Made by a program: the position numbers and the translations under genes. DNA of 64,000 nucleotides from Burkholderia sp. Ax-1719 (lineage in GTDB: Bacteria > Pseudomonadota > Gammaproteobacteria > Burkholderiales > Burkholderiaceae), in NCBI RefSeq assembly GCF_011753055.1, contig NZ_VWWJ01000018.1, positions 98,558 to 162,557 on the forward strand, in the 5' to 3' direction. The notes under the pieces were generated by a model. It was not told the DNA's origin. It did no database searches and saw only the letters and a program-made list of their open reading frames with translations. Positions 24,695-34,068 of the stretch are shown here, in pieces (the stretch's first letter is position 1; each line of letters begins with the position of its first letter).

Positions 24695-25038
24695 CAATGC
24701 ACCTTCGGAAAGCCGTGGCGTTCAGCCAGCAAGGCGAGAATGCGCTTCGGGTCGGTAACGAAGCGTTTGTCGCCCAGCGCCAGCGCGTCGTCGGGCAGCG
24801 GATGTTCGTCGCCCAGCACGAGCGCGGGCAAACCTTGATGCGCTTCATCCAGCGCCGCAATCACATCGGGACGCGGACGTGCGAATCCAACACGCTTCAC
24901 TTCGAGCCTCGCCGCACGCGCGGGATCGCTCGCCAGCAAGCCTTCGATGGAAAGTCCGTGCGGGCAGACGAACTGTTCGCCCGGGTGCTTCGGATCGGTG
25001 AAAGCGGGTTCCAGCAACAGCAACAAGTCCTGGCTCAT
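24694..25038 (-). CDS. DUF3088 protein, probable thioredoxin-like fold
   Basis: A 114-residue protein of the DUF3088 family. It begins with a strand (DLLLLLEPAF), has a FVCPHGLSIEGLL segment with one cysteine at the position of a thioredoxin-type active site, and a GLPALVLGDEH segment that looks like the cis-proline loop of the fold. The second active-site cysteine is missing. AAAGGAG lies 9 bases before the ATG at 25038. It lies between an LLM monooxygenase and a GNAT, coupled to the latter. A redox or glutathione-linked helper role in the pathway is inferred; no member's function is known to me. Confidence 0.75.
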   Translation of the reverse strand: MSQDLLLLLEPAFTDPKHPGEQFVCPHGLSIEGLLASDPARAARLEVKRVGFARPRPDVIAALDEAHQGLPALVLGDEHPLPDDALALGDKRFVTDPKRILALLAERHGFPKVH

Positions 25039-25090
25039 GTCGAGCAACTCCTTTTTTTGTCAGGATAACGATTTATTTCTGGCTAACTCA

Positions 25091-26140
25091 TCAGGCCGCA
25101 ATCTGCGCGGGCGGATTCGTTTGTACCGACGGATGCCACTGCAATGCAGGCGCAATCCGCGTGACGAAGTCCTCAAGAATCTGCCGATAGTTCTCGAACG
25201 GCAGATCGTAGGGCAACTCCAGCCGCAGTTCGCGCACCTGCGCAAGCACCGGATCAGCCTGCAATTGCGCGATGATTTCCTCTGACGTACCGACGATATC
25301 CGGCACGAAAACCGTGCGCCGCTCGCCGCGCGGCGCGAGCGTGCGCTCGTGGCGGCCCGCCGCGAACGCGCGATAGCGCTCGCGCGTGTCGGCATCGGCG
25401 CTGTCGAACGGCACGATCACACGGCCAAGCGCCACGCGCGGCGGCTGTGCGCCACTCCAATGCTGGCGATAACTCTCCAGTTGACGCAATTGGGCCTCGC
25501 GGTAATCGTCGGTGCCCTCGCCCGTCGTGATATTGCCGATTAGCAGATTGAAGCCATTACGCGCGGCCCATTCGACCGAACGCTGAGAGCCGCCGCCATA
25601 CCAGAGCCGCGCGGCAAGGCCCGGCGCATGCGGCGTGATGCGCGGGCGCACGCGTCCAGCCGCCGATTCGACGAAGCTCTCCTCATCGCCCAGCCACTCG
25701 CCGCTCAGATTGCGGCGCAAGCGCTCGACGCGCGCATGAGTAAAGTCGATCTGCGCGGGATCGGTGTCGAACAGGCGTTCGCCCAGCAAGCCACCGTGCC
25801 CTGGCGCGCCCGCGCTCAGACCCACGTTGAGCCGGCCGCCCGAAAGCACATCCACGCTCGCAAGATCCTCGGCGAGTCGGAAAGGATTTTCGTAACCCAT
25901 CTGGATAACCGCAGCGCCCAGGCCAATGCGCGTGGTGCGCTGGCTCGCCGCCGCAAGAAAAGTCGCCGCCGACGATACCGCGTGTTCGAGATGGCGCTGA
26001 CGCACCCAGGCGCTGTCGTAACCCAGCGACTCGCCGGTCTGAAACAGTTCGAGCGCGGCTTCGATGCCCGCGCGCGGCGCATCATCGCGATAATTGGCCG
26101 GCGTGAGAAAGGCGATGTGATCGATATGAGCTGCGCACAT
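25091..26140 (-). CDS. LLM-class flavin-dependent monooxygenase (LLM1)
   Basis: A 349-residue luciferase-like TIM-barrel protein. Features are HIDHIAFLTPANY (first strand), TTRIGLGAAVIQMGYENPFRLAEDLASVDVLSGGRLNVGLSAG (the family's FMN/phosphate region) and GTSEEIIAQL near the C terminus. Such enzymes use reduced FMN and oxygen to oxygenate carbon next to sulfur or nitrogen. It lies between the Tat-exported binding protein and DUF3088 in a tight minus-strand operon (31- and 52-base gaps). It is distinct from the other two LLM proteins in the operon, so three different oxygenation steps or substrates may be served. Confidence 0.88.
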   Translation of the reverse strand: MCAAHIDHIAFLTPANYRDDAPRAGIEAALELFQTGESLGYDSAWVRQRHLEHAVSSAATFLAAASQRTTRIGLGAAVIQMGYENPFRLAEDLASVDVLSGGRLNVGLSAGAPGHGGLLGERLFDTDPAQIDFTHARVERLRRNLSGEWLGDEESFVESAAGRVRPRITPHAPGLAARLWYGGGSQRSVEWAARNGFNLLIGNITTGEGTDDYREAQLRQLESYRQHWSGAQPPRVALGRVIVPFDSADADTRERYRAFAAGRHERTLAPRGERRTVFVPDIVGTSEEIIAQLQADPVLAQVRELRLELPYDLPFENYRQILEDFVTRIAPALQWHPSVQTNPPAQIAA

Positions 26141-26171
26141 ACGTTCGTTGTTTGAAAGAGAGTGGAAGGTG

Positions 26172-27149
26172 TCAGGCGTCGCGCAGACCCGGCGGATTGG
26201 TTTCGGCGCGGTCGACTGCTTCGGATTCGATGGCCCATCGCGCCAGTGCCGCGCGATATTGGCCGCTCTGGATCAGCTTGTTGGTCGCCAGCGTGAGCGC
26301 GGGCGCGAGGCCGCTGTCCTTGCGCGTGGCGACGGCCACGTCCGCGTTGTACGGCCAGCCCGCGTTGACGGTGCCGACCTTGCGGATGCCGCCCTGCGTG
26401 GCGGCCTCGTAGGCGAGCGGCGCGTCGGGATTCAGTTCGGCGTCGGCACGGCCCGAGACCAGCGCAAGGCGGGAAGACGCGCTATCGTCGAAATAAAGCC
26501 ATTGCGCAGCCTTCAAACCCTGCGCTACGTTGCGGCGATTCCATTCGATCAGGATGCGTTCCTGGATCGTGCCCGAGCCCGTAATGACGCGCAGGCCAGC
26601 GATGTCCTTCGGCTCACGGATCGACTGGATGCGGCTGTTCGAGCCCACGTAAAACGCGTGCAGCCCCAACCGGTAGGTCGTGAAATCGAACTTGCGCTTG
26701 CGCGCCTCGGTCACGCCGACGTTGGAAATCACTGCGTCGTATTTACCGCTCGTGAGGCCCAACGGCCAGTCGGCCCACGCAACGGGTACGAAGTTGATGC
26801 TCAGGCCTAGCGCGTCGGCCAGCAGTTGTGCGTAGTCGGGATCCGCGCCGACGATACTGCGCGCGTCCGTGGCATAAGTCGCAATCGGCGGGGCGAATGG
26901 CGCGACCGCCACGGTCAGCGTGCCAGGCGTGACGAAACGGTAACCCGCGACCGCGCGTTGCGCTTCTGCGTCGTGCTGCGCACGCGGGCGACCACGTTGC
27001 TGCGGACTGAAATCGAAATCGGCGACCGAAGCGGCTTGCGCTCGCCGCACGGGAAACACGAGCGGTGCTGCGCCCAAGGCCGCGAGTTTCAGCAGGAAAT
27101 CGCGTCTTTCCGGAATATTTGCGCTCGCAACGAATTCGTCTGGCTTCAT
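26172..27149 (-). CDS. Tat-exported amino-acid ABC transporter binding protein (SBP1)
   Basis: A 325-residue family-3 periplasmic binding protein with a twin-arginine-like signal (ERRDFLLKLAALGAAPLVF, about residues 14-32). The mature part has TLTVAVAPFAPPIATYATDARSIVG, GKYDAVISNVGVTEARKRKFDFTTYR and SIREPKDIAGLRVITGSGT. It is a paralogue of SBP2 (36615-37544). The ATG at 27149 follows the stop of the fused permease-ATPase after a single base (TGATATG), so the transporter genes are coupled. It should capture a polar amino acid or S-modified cysteine. A longer frame to 27293 lies inside the transporter gene. Confidence 0.92.
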   Translation of the reverse strand: MKPDEFVASANIPERRDFLLKLAALGAAPLVFPVRRAQAASVADFDFSPQQRGRPRAQHDAEAQRAVAGYRFVTPGTLTVAVAPFAPPIATYATDARSIVGADPDYAQLLADALGLSINFVPVAWADWPLGLTSGKYDAVISNVGVTEARKRKFDFTTYRLGLHAFYVGSNSRIQSIREPKDIAGLRVITGSGTIQERILIEWNRRNVAQGLKAAQWLYFDDSASSRLALVSGRADAELNPDAPLAYEAATQGGIRKVGTVNAGWPYNADVAVATRKDSGLAPALTLATNKLIQSGQYRAALARWAIESEAVDRAETNPPGLRDA

Positions 27150-27150
27150 A

Positions 27151-28926
27151 TCAGAGCACCTTGGAAAGGAATTCACGCGTGCGCGAGTGGGACGGGTTGC
27201 CGAGCACCTGGGCAGGCGGCCCCGCTTCAACCACGCGCCCGCCATCCATGAAGACGATGGTGTCCGCCACTTCACGCGCGAAGCCGATTTCATGCGTAAC
27301 GATCACCAGCGTCGTGCCCGATCGCGCCAACTGGCGAATCACATCGAGCACCTCATTGACGAGTTCCGGGTCGAGTGCCGAAGTCGGTTCGTCGAACAGC
27401 AGCACCTTGGGCTTGAGCGCAAGCGCACGCGCGATCGCCACGCGCTGCTGCTGGCCACCGGAAAGCTGGCGCGGCCACGCATCGGCCTTGCCCGCGAGAC
27501 CCACACGGGCGAGCAGCGCACGCGCTTCGGCCTGCGCCTGGGCACGCGGTACACCAGCGGCAATCGGCGCTTCGGTGATATTGTCGAGCACGCTCAGATG
27601 CGGGAACAGGTTGAAGTTCTGGAACACCATGCCCACTTCGGCACGATGACGCAGAATGTCTTTTTCCTTCAGTTCATACAGCGTACGGCCTTCGCGGCGA
27701 TAGCCAACGAGTTCGCCATCGATATCGATAAAGCCGTCGTCGACGCTTTCGAGGTGATTGATCGAGCGCAGCAGGGTCGATTTGCCCGAGCCGGATTGGC
27801 CGAGAATCACCGTCACGCTGCCAGACGGCACCGTGAGCGAAACATTGTCGAGCACCTTGAGCGTTCCGAAGCTCTTCGAAACATTATGGATACCTACACG
27901 ACCGCCGTTGCGACGCTGGGCCCAGCCCGCGTCGCCGATCGGCGCGGCCTGCTCTGCCGATGTGTTCTTCGAGCGCTGGAACGGTTTGAGCAACAACGAC
28001 ACCAGCACCGGGCGCTGCGGCTGCGAGCGCGTTGCGCCGCGCGCATAGTGGCGCTCGATATGCACCTGAATCGCGGAAAGCACCGTGAGAATCACCAGAT
28101 ACCAGATGGTCGCCACCATCAGCAGCGGAATCACTTCCAGATTGCGGTGATAAACGATCTGCACGGTATAAAACAGGTCCGGCATGGCGAGGATGTAGAC
28201 CACCGACGTGCCCTTCGCCAGCCCGATCACATCGTTGAAGGCCGTCGGCAACACCGCGCGCATCGCTTGCGGCAAGACGATGCGCCAGGCCTGACGGGCA
28301 TGCGGAAGGCCTAACGCAGCAGCGGCTTCGCGCTGGCCTTGATCGACCGAGAGAATGCCGCCGCGAAACGCCTCTGCGGCAAACGCCGCGTGATTGAGCG
28401 ACAGCCCCACCACCGCCGCCAGGAACGGGCTGATGAGATCCGTGGTCGGGCCGTTATAGAACGTGAGATGCGTGAACGGCACGCCAATCCATACCGTCTC
28501 GTAGAGATAGCCCAGATTGTTCAGCAGCAGCAACAGCACAATCGGCGGAATCGAGCGGAACAGCCAGACGAACGCCCACGCGCACGCCGCCAGCAGCGGC
28601 GAACGCGAAAGCCGCGCCAGCGCAATCGGCACAGCCAGCGCAAAGCCGATCACCGCGCCCACAAGAGTCAACAGCAAGGTGCGCGACAGCCCTTCGAGGA
28701 TCGGTTCCGCGAAGAACCATTGCGCAAAAACGCTCCATTCCCAGCGCGGGTTGCCTAGCACGGAATGCAGCACCAGCGCAATCAACGCGATTGCGAGCAC
28801 GGTGCCCGCAGTGCGCGCGCGATGCCGCGCCGGCACGACGCGAAAATGTGCGTAATCGTTGACATCGTGCGCGGCGTTACCGCCGCGCGCGGACGAAGGG
28901 ACGGCGATGTGGGTCGTGTCGCTCAT
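27151..28926 (-). CDS. Fused amino-acid ABC transporter permease-ATPase
   Basis: A 591-residue natural fusion. Residues about 35-295 form a HisM-type permease, with the EAA loop EAFRGGILSVDQGQREAAAA at 185-204. A linker follows, and residues about 342-590 are the ATPase, with Walker A GQSGSGKST (376-384), signature LSGGQQQRVAIARAL and Walker B VLLFDEPTSALDPE. Polar amino-acid importers usually encode these parts separately. One fused chain implies a homodimer carrying two permease and two ATPase domains. It works with the adjacent SBP1, and perhaps SBP2. The ATPase resembles the cystine/histidine/glutamine class. Confidence 0.93.
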   Translation of the reverse strand: MSDTTHIAVPSSARGGNAAHDVNDYAHFRVVPARHRARTAGTVLAIALIALVLHSVLGNPRWEWSVFAQWFFAEPILEGLSRTLLLTLVGAVIGFALAVPIALARLSRSPLLAACAWAFVWLFRSIPPIVLLLLLNNLGYLYETVWIGVPFTHLTFYNGPTTDLISPFLAAVVGLSLNHAAFAAEAFRGGILSVDQGQREAAAALGLPHARQAWRIVLPQAMRAVLPTAFNDVIGLAKGTSVVYILAMPDLFYTVQIVYHRNLEVIPLLMVATIWYLVILTVLSAIQVHIERHYARGATRSQPQRPVLVSLLLKPFQRSKNTSAEQAAPIGDAGWAQRRNGGRVGIHNVSKSFGTLKVLDNVSLTVPSGSVTVILGQSGSGKSTLLRSINHLESVDDGFIDIDGELVGYRREGRTLYELKEKDILRHRAEVGMVFQNFNLFPHLSVLDNITEAPIAAGVPRAQAQAEARALLARVGLAGKADAWPRQLSGGQQQRVAIARALALKPKVLLFDEPTSALDPELVNEVLDVIRQLARSGTTLVIVTHEIGFAREVADTIVFMDGGRVVEAGPPAQVLGNPSHSRTREFLSKVL

Positions 28927-28962
28927 GGTTCGATGTTCCTGCTCGATTCGGCGTTCATGGCG

Positions 28963-30294
28963 TCACTGGGCTTTGGCGAGCGCGTAACGGCTCTCGCGTC
29001 GCGGCAGTCCGAGGTGGTCGCGCAGCGTGTCGCCACTCAGGCGACGGCTGTAGCGCCCCCGTGCTTCGAGCACCGGAATGACGTGCTTGACGAAGTCGTC
29101 GAGGCCTTCGGCTTGCACCGGGAAGCCCAGAATGAAGCCGTCCGCAGCGCCCGCGTCGATCCAGCGAATCAGTTCTTCGGCGATCTGCTCGCCGGTGCCA
29201 AGGAACTGCGTCTTCGGCGTGGTCACTTCCAGCGCCACTTCGCGCAGCGTCGCGCCGTTGCGGCGTGCTTCGCTCTTGATACGGTCCGTGGTCGAGCGGA
29301 AGCTGTTGGTGCCAAGATCGCCCAGTTCGGGGAACGGCTCGTCAAGCGGATATTGCGAGAAGTCGTGATGTTCGAAGAAGCGGCCCAGATAGGCGAGCGC
29401 GTCTTCGATGCTGATGAGGTCGCGAATCGCGCGATACTTTTCTTCGGCCTCTTCCTTCGTGGTGCCGACGATTGGCCCAATGCCGGGGAAGATCTTCACG
29501 TCAGAAGCCGCGCGGCCATGCGCGACGGCGCTCGCGCGCACGCGCTCGGCGAACTCGCGGGTTTCTTCCAGTGAGGGCGAATGCGTGAACACGGCATCGG
29601 CGTATTTGCCGGCCAGGTCGATGCCCGAATCGGACGAGCCTGCCTGGAAAATCACCGGCTGACCTTGCGGGGAGCGCTGGATATTGAGCGGCCCCGCCAC
29701 TTCGAAGAAGCGGCCCTTGTGATCGAGCGTATGCAGTTTGTCGCGCTCGAAAAAGCGGCCGCTCTCGCGGTCGCGCACGAAGGCGTCGTCGTCCCAGCTA
29801 TCCCAGAGGCCTTGCACGACGTCCAGATATTCGTCGGCGATTTCGTAGCGCAATTCGTGATCCGGATGCTCGCCGCCATAGTTTTTCGCCGATCCTTCGA
29901 GCGGCGATGTCACCACATTCCAGCCCGCGCGCCCGCCGCTAATCAGGTCGAGCGACGCGAACTGGCGCGCCACCGTGAAAGGATGGCTGTACGAAGTGGA
30001 CAGCGTACCGGCGAGGCCGATCTTGGTCGTCGCCGTGGCCAGCGCCGAGAGCACCGAAATCGGCTCGAAGCGGTTGAGGAAGTGCGGGATCGACTTGTCG
30101 TTGATATAGAGACCGTCCGCGACGAACGCGAAGGCCACGCCATTGGCTTCCGCCTTCTGCGCGATGCCGGTGACGAAATCGATATTGACGCTCGCATCGG
30201 CCGGGCCGCCCGGATGCTTCCACGCGTTCATGTGGCCGCCCGCGCCATGCAGCATGATGCCGAAGGTGAGATTACGTTTTGCCTGGTCAGTCAT
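28963..30294 (-). CDS. LLM flavin monooxygenase, NtaA/SnaA/DszA/YxeK family (LLM2)
   Basis: A 443-residue member of the long LLM branch: GIMLHGAGGHMNAWKHP at the start, SYSHPFTVARQFASLDLISGGRAGWNVVTSP in the FMN-binding core, and QAGSSDSGIDLAGKYADAVFTH in the second half. This branch includes nitrilotriacetate and dibenzothiophene-sulfone monooxygenases and the Bacillus YxeK/CmoJ enzymes that cleave S-(2-succino)cysteine derivatives. The ATG at 30294 has AAGGA 7 bases upstream. It lies 36 bases before the fused transporter gene and 33 after LLM3 in the same operon. C-S bond cleavage is the preferred inference. Confidence 0.91.
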   Translation of the reverse strand: MTDQAKRNLTFGIMLHGAGGHMNAWKHPGGPADASVNIDFVTGIAQKAEANGVAFAFVADGLYINDKSIPHFLNRFEPISVLSALATATTKIGLAGTLSTSYSHPFTVARQFASLDLISGGRAGWNVVTSPLEGSAKNYGGEHPDHELRYEIADEYLDVVQGLWDSWDDDAFVRDRESGRFFERDKLHTLDHKGRFFEVAGPLNIQRSPQGQPVIFQAGSSDSGIDLAGKYADAVFTHSPSLEETREFAERVRASAVAHGRAASDVKIFPGIGPIVGTTKEEAEEKYRAIRDLISIEDALAYLGRFFEHHDFSQYPLDEPFPELGDLGTNSFRSTTDRIKSEARRNGATLREVALEVTTPKTQFLGTGEQIAEELIRWIDAGAADGFILGFPVQAEGLDDFVKHVIPVLEARGRYSRRLSGDTLRDHLGLPRRESRYALAKAQ

Positions 30295-30327
30295 TTCGGA
30301 TTCCTTCAATAGTGGGGATGCGGGTGG

Positions 30328-31329
30328 TCAGACACGGGCGTCCTGTTTGAGCGGTGCGAGACGCTCGACCGAATCGAGGCGCAGCGCGTAATCCGCAACT
30401 GGCGTATCGATCACAAACTCTTCCACGCCAAAGCGCGTGTGCAAGGCGTCGAGTTCCGCACGTACGTCGTCGGCCGTCCCTGCGATCACATGGGGATGCA
30501 ATTCGTCGAGCCGATATTCGGAAACACCGGTCTGGCGCGCGAATTCCGCCGCGGCCTCGGGGCTGGGCAGATTGACGCTCTGCCCCGTGGCGAGTTGCAG
30601 CTTGAAGATGCGCAGCGCCCCAACCTGGGCGCGTGCTGCTTCGCGTGTGGCGGCGGCGAACGCGAATAGCGCAAGCAACGGTGCGCGGCCCGTGAGTTCG
30701 CGGTAGGCGTCAATCGAGCGCGCAATATTGGCTTCGTCGCCGTTGAAATGGCCGGCGTAGCAGAAGTCCCAGCCGTGCTTTGCGGCAAGGCGCGCGCTAT
30801 CCGGGCTGCCGCCCAGCAGCACGCGCTGCGGTGCTTCGGGCGGCACTGGCAGCGCCACGGCACCGGCCAGCGCGTGATCTTCGGGGACTCCCCATTTGAG
30901 GAAGGCGTCCAGTTCTGCGAGTTGCCCCGCAAAATCAGGCTTTTTCGCCTTGTCATGGAACCATTGCAGTGCGCGCGTGGTGAGCGGCAGGCCGCCCGGC
31001 GCCTTGCCCACGCCCAGATCCACGCGGCCAGGCGCGAGCGATGCGAGCACGCGGAACGATTCGGCTACCTTGAACGGGCTGTAATGCTGCAGCATTACGC
31101 CGCCGGAACCCACGCGAATACGCGAAGTATGCGCAAGCAGATGCGAGACCACGATTTCAGGCGCGGAACTCGCGAGACCCGGCGCGCCATGATGCTCGGC
31201 GATCCAGAAACGCTGGTAACCAAGGGCTTCCGCGCGTTGCGCCAGGCGAATCGTGAAGCGCAGTGCATCATGTGCGCTCGCGCCTTCGGCGATTGGGCTT
31301 TTGTCGAGAATGGAAAGAGACCAGACCAT
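30328..31329 (-). CDS. LLM flavin monooxygenase, YtmO/MsnO8-like (LLM3)
   Basis: A 333-residue luciferase-like protein: MVWSLSILDKSPIAEG at the start, YQRFWIAEHHG, VGSGGVMLQHYSPFKVAESFRVL and LGGSPDSARLAAKHG. This short branch is found in Bacillus as YtmO (CmoO) within the cystine/S-modified-cysteine operon. The ATG at 31329 has AAGGAG 4 bases upstream; the frame from 31353 has no such site. It is the first gene of a seven-gene minus-strand operon, so the region 31330-31518 holds the promoter. It probably works with LLM2 in sulfur-compound oxidation (inference). Confidence 0.9.
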   Translation of the reverse strand: MVWSLSILDKSPIAEGASAHDALRFTIRLAQRAEALGYQRFWIAEHHGAPGLASSAPEIVVSHLLAHTSRIRVGSGGVMLQHYSPFKVAESFRVLASLAPGRVDLGVGKAPGGLPLTTRALQWFHDKAKKPDFAGQLAELDAFLKWGVPEDHALAGAVALPVPPEAPQRVLLGGSPDSARLAAKHGWDFCYAGHFNGDEANIARSIDAYRELTGRAPLLALFAFAAATREAARAQVGALRIFKLQLATGQSVNLPSPEAAAEFARQTGVSEYRLDELHPHVIAGTADDVRAELDALHTRFGVEEFVIDTPVADYALRLDSVERLAPLKQDARV

Positions 31330-31412
31330 ATCACTCCTTCCCCATGCGCTCATTGCGCACAGGTCGAACGGTTTTAAGCGGTGACGAGTGGGTGTATTGG
31401 CAGACCGCTCGA

Positions 31413-31453
31413 TACGCTCCAGACATTATGTCGACGCAATGCGCCGGAGCGTA
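31413..31453. promoter_or_regulatory. Inverted repeat upstream of the LLM operon
   Basis: TACGCTCC (31413-31420) and GGAGCGTA (31446-31453) are perfect arms 25 bases apart; both are extended by CTCG/CGAG with one extra base. The repeat lies between the receptor gene and LLM3. It could be an operator, or a stem ending the receptor transcript. Confidence 0.3.
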
Positions 31454-31518
31454 CGAGCAATTTCTGCTATGCATATCTGTGCGGGCGCACGAATGTTTAG
31501 AGCCGGTTTTGAATCGAA

Positions 31519-33993
31519 TTAAAACTGATAACGCGCGCGCAGATAATAAAAACCGCCGTTCACCCCGATATTCGAAGCGTAGCCGTCGTACTGCACGCCT
31601 TCGAGCTGATTCACGTAAGGAATCTTCGACGGATAGACGTCGAACAGATTGTTCGCGCCCACCGCGATCTGGAATTTCTTCGTGACGTCGTAGCGCACTT
31701 CCACATCGGTGACGTAACGCGCGGCGTTTTCGACGTGCTGGAACTGCGTGGTCGAAAATGCATTCGGCCCGACGATATAGGTCAGTTCGCTGGAGGTGGA
31801 GCCGTAGCGCGTTTCATGCAGGCTCACCGCCCACTTGTCGCGGTGCCAGGTGCCGCCGATGATGATCTTGTTCTTCGGCGTCGAGGTGGTCAGCCAGCCG
31901 ATCTGTTGCGCATTGAGCGCCGCTGTTCCATTGGCGTTTTTCGCCACATCGCGCACGGAAGTCGTGTTCAGGTTCACGCCCAGATCCCAGTCCACCTGCC
32001 CGAAGCTGCCGAAGCCCGTGTGATACGTGCCGGTCAGATCGATGCCGCGCGTGCGCGTGCTTGCGCCGTTGGTGAAATAGCTGGCCGACACCGCCGAAAG
32101 CGGCACCGAACTGGGCACCGACAATCCCGCCGCCTCGATCGCAGCCAGCGCATCCGCGCCTGCTGCCGTACCGCCCATCACGATGCGATTGCGGATATCG
32201 ATCTGGTACGCATCGAGCGTGAGGTGCAGGTTATCGGCCGGCTGCAGCACGAAGCCAACGTTATAGTTGGTCGACTCCTCCGGCTTGAGCGATTGCGCGC
32301 CAATCAGCCGCGCCGCCGCCGAATTCGCGGCCAGCAAACCTTGCGCTGAAGCAGGCGACACGTTCACATTCGTGTAGTACTCCTCGGCGAGCGACGGCGC
32401 GCGGAAACCCGTGCTTACGCTGCCGCGAATGGCGAAGCGAGGCGTGAAGTCGTAACGCGTCGAGATCTTGCCGTTGGTGGTGTCGCCCACGTCGTTGTAG
32501 TGTTCGTAACGGCCAGAAAGATCGATCTGCCACTTCTGCGTAATCTTCGTCGCCAGATCGATATAGGTGCCGAAGACATTGCGCGAGTTGTCGCTCGCGC
32601 TCACGGGCGCGAGGCCCGGGAGCGCCTGCGCGCCGCCATCGAGGTACGAATACAGATCGCCCGCGCCAACGGTATAGGTTTCGCGTCGCTCCTCCACGCC
32701 GAACGACACGTGCAGCGGTCCGGCCAGCAGCGGCAGATTGAAGGCGCGCGAGAAGTCCAGGTTGTTAGTGAGCTGGGTATTGCTCACGGTCGCCAGGTGG
32801 AACGTCGTGGGCGTGAAGCCTTGCGCCGCGTACAGGCCGGTGTTGGCGGAATCGACCATGCCCATGTTGTCATGGTCGCCGCCGTAGGTCGTGCTCAAGT
32901 CCCACGACCAGCCGAACAGATTGTCGCCCTTGATGCCCGCCGTGATCGAGTAGTCGTTCTCGTTGACGGTTTCCTGCGGCGTGAAGCCGTTCGGATAGAT
33001 CGACGGCAGCACTGAAGGCGGACGATAGTTCTGGTACGCGCTCGCATTGCGGTGCGCATAGGTGCCGAAGCCATACAACTCGACGTTATCGCCCAGGTAA
33101 TAGCCCGCGTTGAAACCCACCGATTCGCGCGTGGCAGACGGATCGCCGAGCATGCGGTTGTAATAGCCCTGCCCTTGCGGGAAGCTGCCGAAATAATCGT
33201 CGGGGCCGGTGCGCACAGTATGGTTCTGGCGTGCGTATTCCGCGCTCAGATCGAGAAAGCCTTTATCGCCCAGATTGAAGCCGATATTCGCCGATTCCGC
33301 GTTTTTCAGGCCATCGCCCGCGTAAGTCTGGCCCGTCGTCGACGTCACTTCGCCGCCGTGCGAGGCGCGCTTGAGAATGATGTTGATGACGCCTGCGATG
33401 GCGTCGGAGCCATATTGCGCCGCGGCGCCGTCACGCAGGATTTCGATGTGATCGATCAGCGCGATGGGAATCGTGTCCACATCGACACCCGTCGCGCCCT
33501 GGTTCAACCCGCCGTCGAGCGAGATATTCGCCGTGGTGTGGCGACGCTTGCCGTTCACGAGCACCAGCACGTGATCGGGGCTCAAGCCGTGCAGCGAAAG
33601 CGTGTTGGTGAGCATGGCCGCGTCGCCCGCGTAGGTCTCGTGACCGATCGAAGGCGAAAGTTGCACGAGCGCGTCGCGCAGATTGGTTTGGCCAGTCGAG
33701 CGCAACTGTTGACCGCTGATGACATCGACAGGCGTCAGGCTCTTGCTCGCCTTCGTTTCCGTCCGACTGCCAGTGACCACGACGGTGTCTTGCTGCACGG
33801 TGTTGTTGGCGGCACTGCTGCTTGCACCGACCGCCGGGGCCGCCGCTTCCTGAGCCCAGACCGCGCCGTTGCAGGCCAGCGCCAGCACCGCAGCGGAAAG
33901 CGTCGTACGACGCAGGCGTGGCGCATGTCGCGCGCTTAGTGCTGTTCTCGCCGACCCAAAACCCGAAGCATGAATATTGTTTTTCGTTTTCAT
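31519..33993 (-). CDS. TonB-dependent outer-membrane receptor
   Basis: An 824-residue receptor: signal peptide (about residues 1-47), TonB box around DTVVVTGSRTETK (about 69), plug domain with INPLR-type motifs (ISGQQLRSTGQTNLRDALVQL, LVNGKRRHTTANI, IEILRDGAAAQYGSDAIAGVINI), and a beta barrel ending in YYLRARYQF, a typical C-terminal aromatic residue. It resembles receptors for organic nutrients more than siderophore receptors. It lies between the LLM/ABC operon and a dedicated TonB-ExbB-ExbD set, so it should bring that pathway's substrate across the outer membrane. No Fur-like site was seen upstream. The start codon's ribosome binding site is weak. Confidence 0.92.
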   Translation of the reverse strand: MKTKNNIHASGFGSARTALSARHAPRLRRTTLSAAVLALACNGAVWAQEAAAPAVGASSSAANNTVQQDTVVVTGSRTETKASKSLTPVDVISGQQLRSTGQTNLRDALVQLSPSIGHETYAGDAAMLTNTLSLHGLSPDHVLVLVNGKRRHTTANISLDGGLNQGATGVDVDTIPIALIDHIEILRDGAAAQYGSDAIAGVINIILKRASHGGEVTSTTGQTYAGDGLKNAESANIGFNLGDKGFLDLSAEYARQNHTVRTGPDDYFGSFPQGQGYYNRMLGDPSATRESVGFNAGYYLGDNVELYGFGTYAHRNASAYQNYRPPSVLPSIYPNGFTPQETVNENDYSITAGIKGDNLFGWSWDLSTTYGGDHDNMGMVDSANTGLYAAQGFTPTTFHLATVSNTQLTNNLDFSRAFNLPLLAGPLHVSFGVEERRETYTVGAGDLYSYLDGGAQALPGLAPVSASDNSRNVFGTYIDLATKITQKWQIDLSGRYEHYNDVGDTTNGKISTRYDFTPRFAIRGSVSTGFRAPSLAEEYYTNVNVSPASAQGLLAANSAAARLIGAQSLKPEESTNYNVGFVLQPADNLHLTLDAYQIDIRNRIVMGGTAAGADALAAIEAAGLSVPSSVPLSAVSASYFTNGASTRTRGIDLTGTYHTGFGSFGQVDWDLGVNLNTTSVRDVAKNANGTAALNAQQIGWLTTSTPKNKIIIGGTWHRDKWAVSLHETRYGSTSSELTYIVGPNAFSTTQFQHVENAARYVTDVEVRYDVTKKFQIAVGANNLFDVYPSKIPYVNQLEGVQYDGYASNIGVNGGFYYLRARYQF

Positions 33994-34068
33994 TCGAACA
34001 ACTTATTAATTTGATGACTACTTTTTTCTTACGCGCCAACATCCCCGCTACTCGCGACTTCTAGCGAA

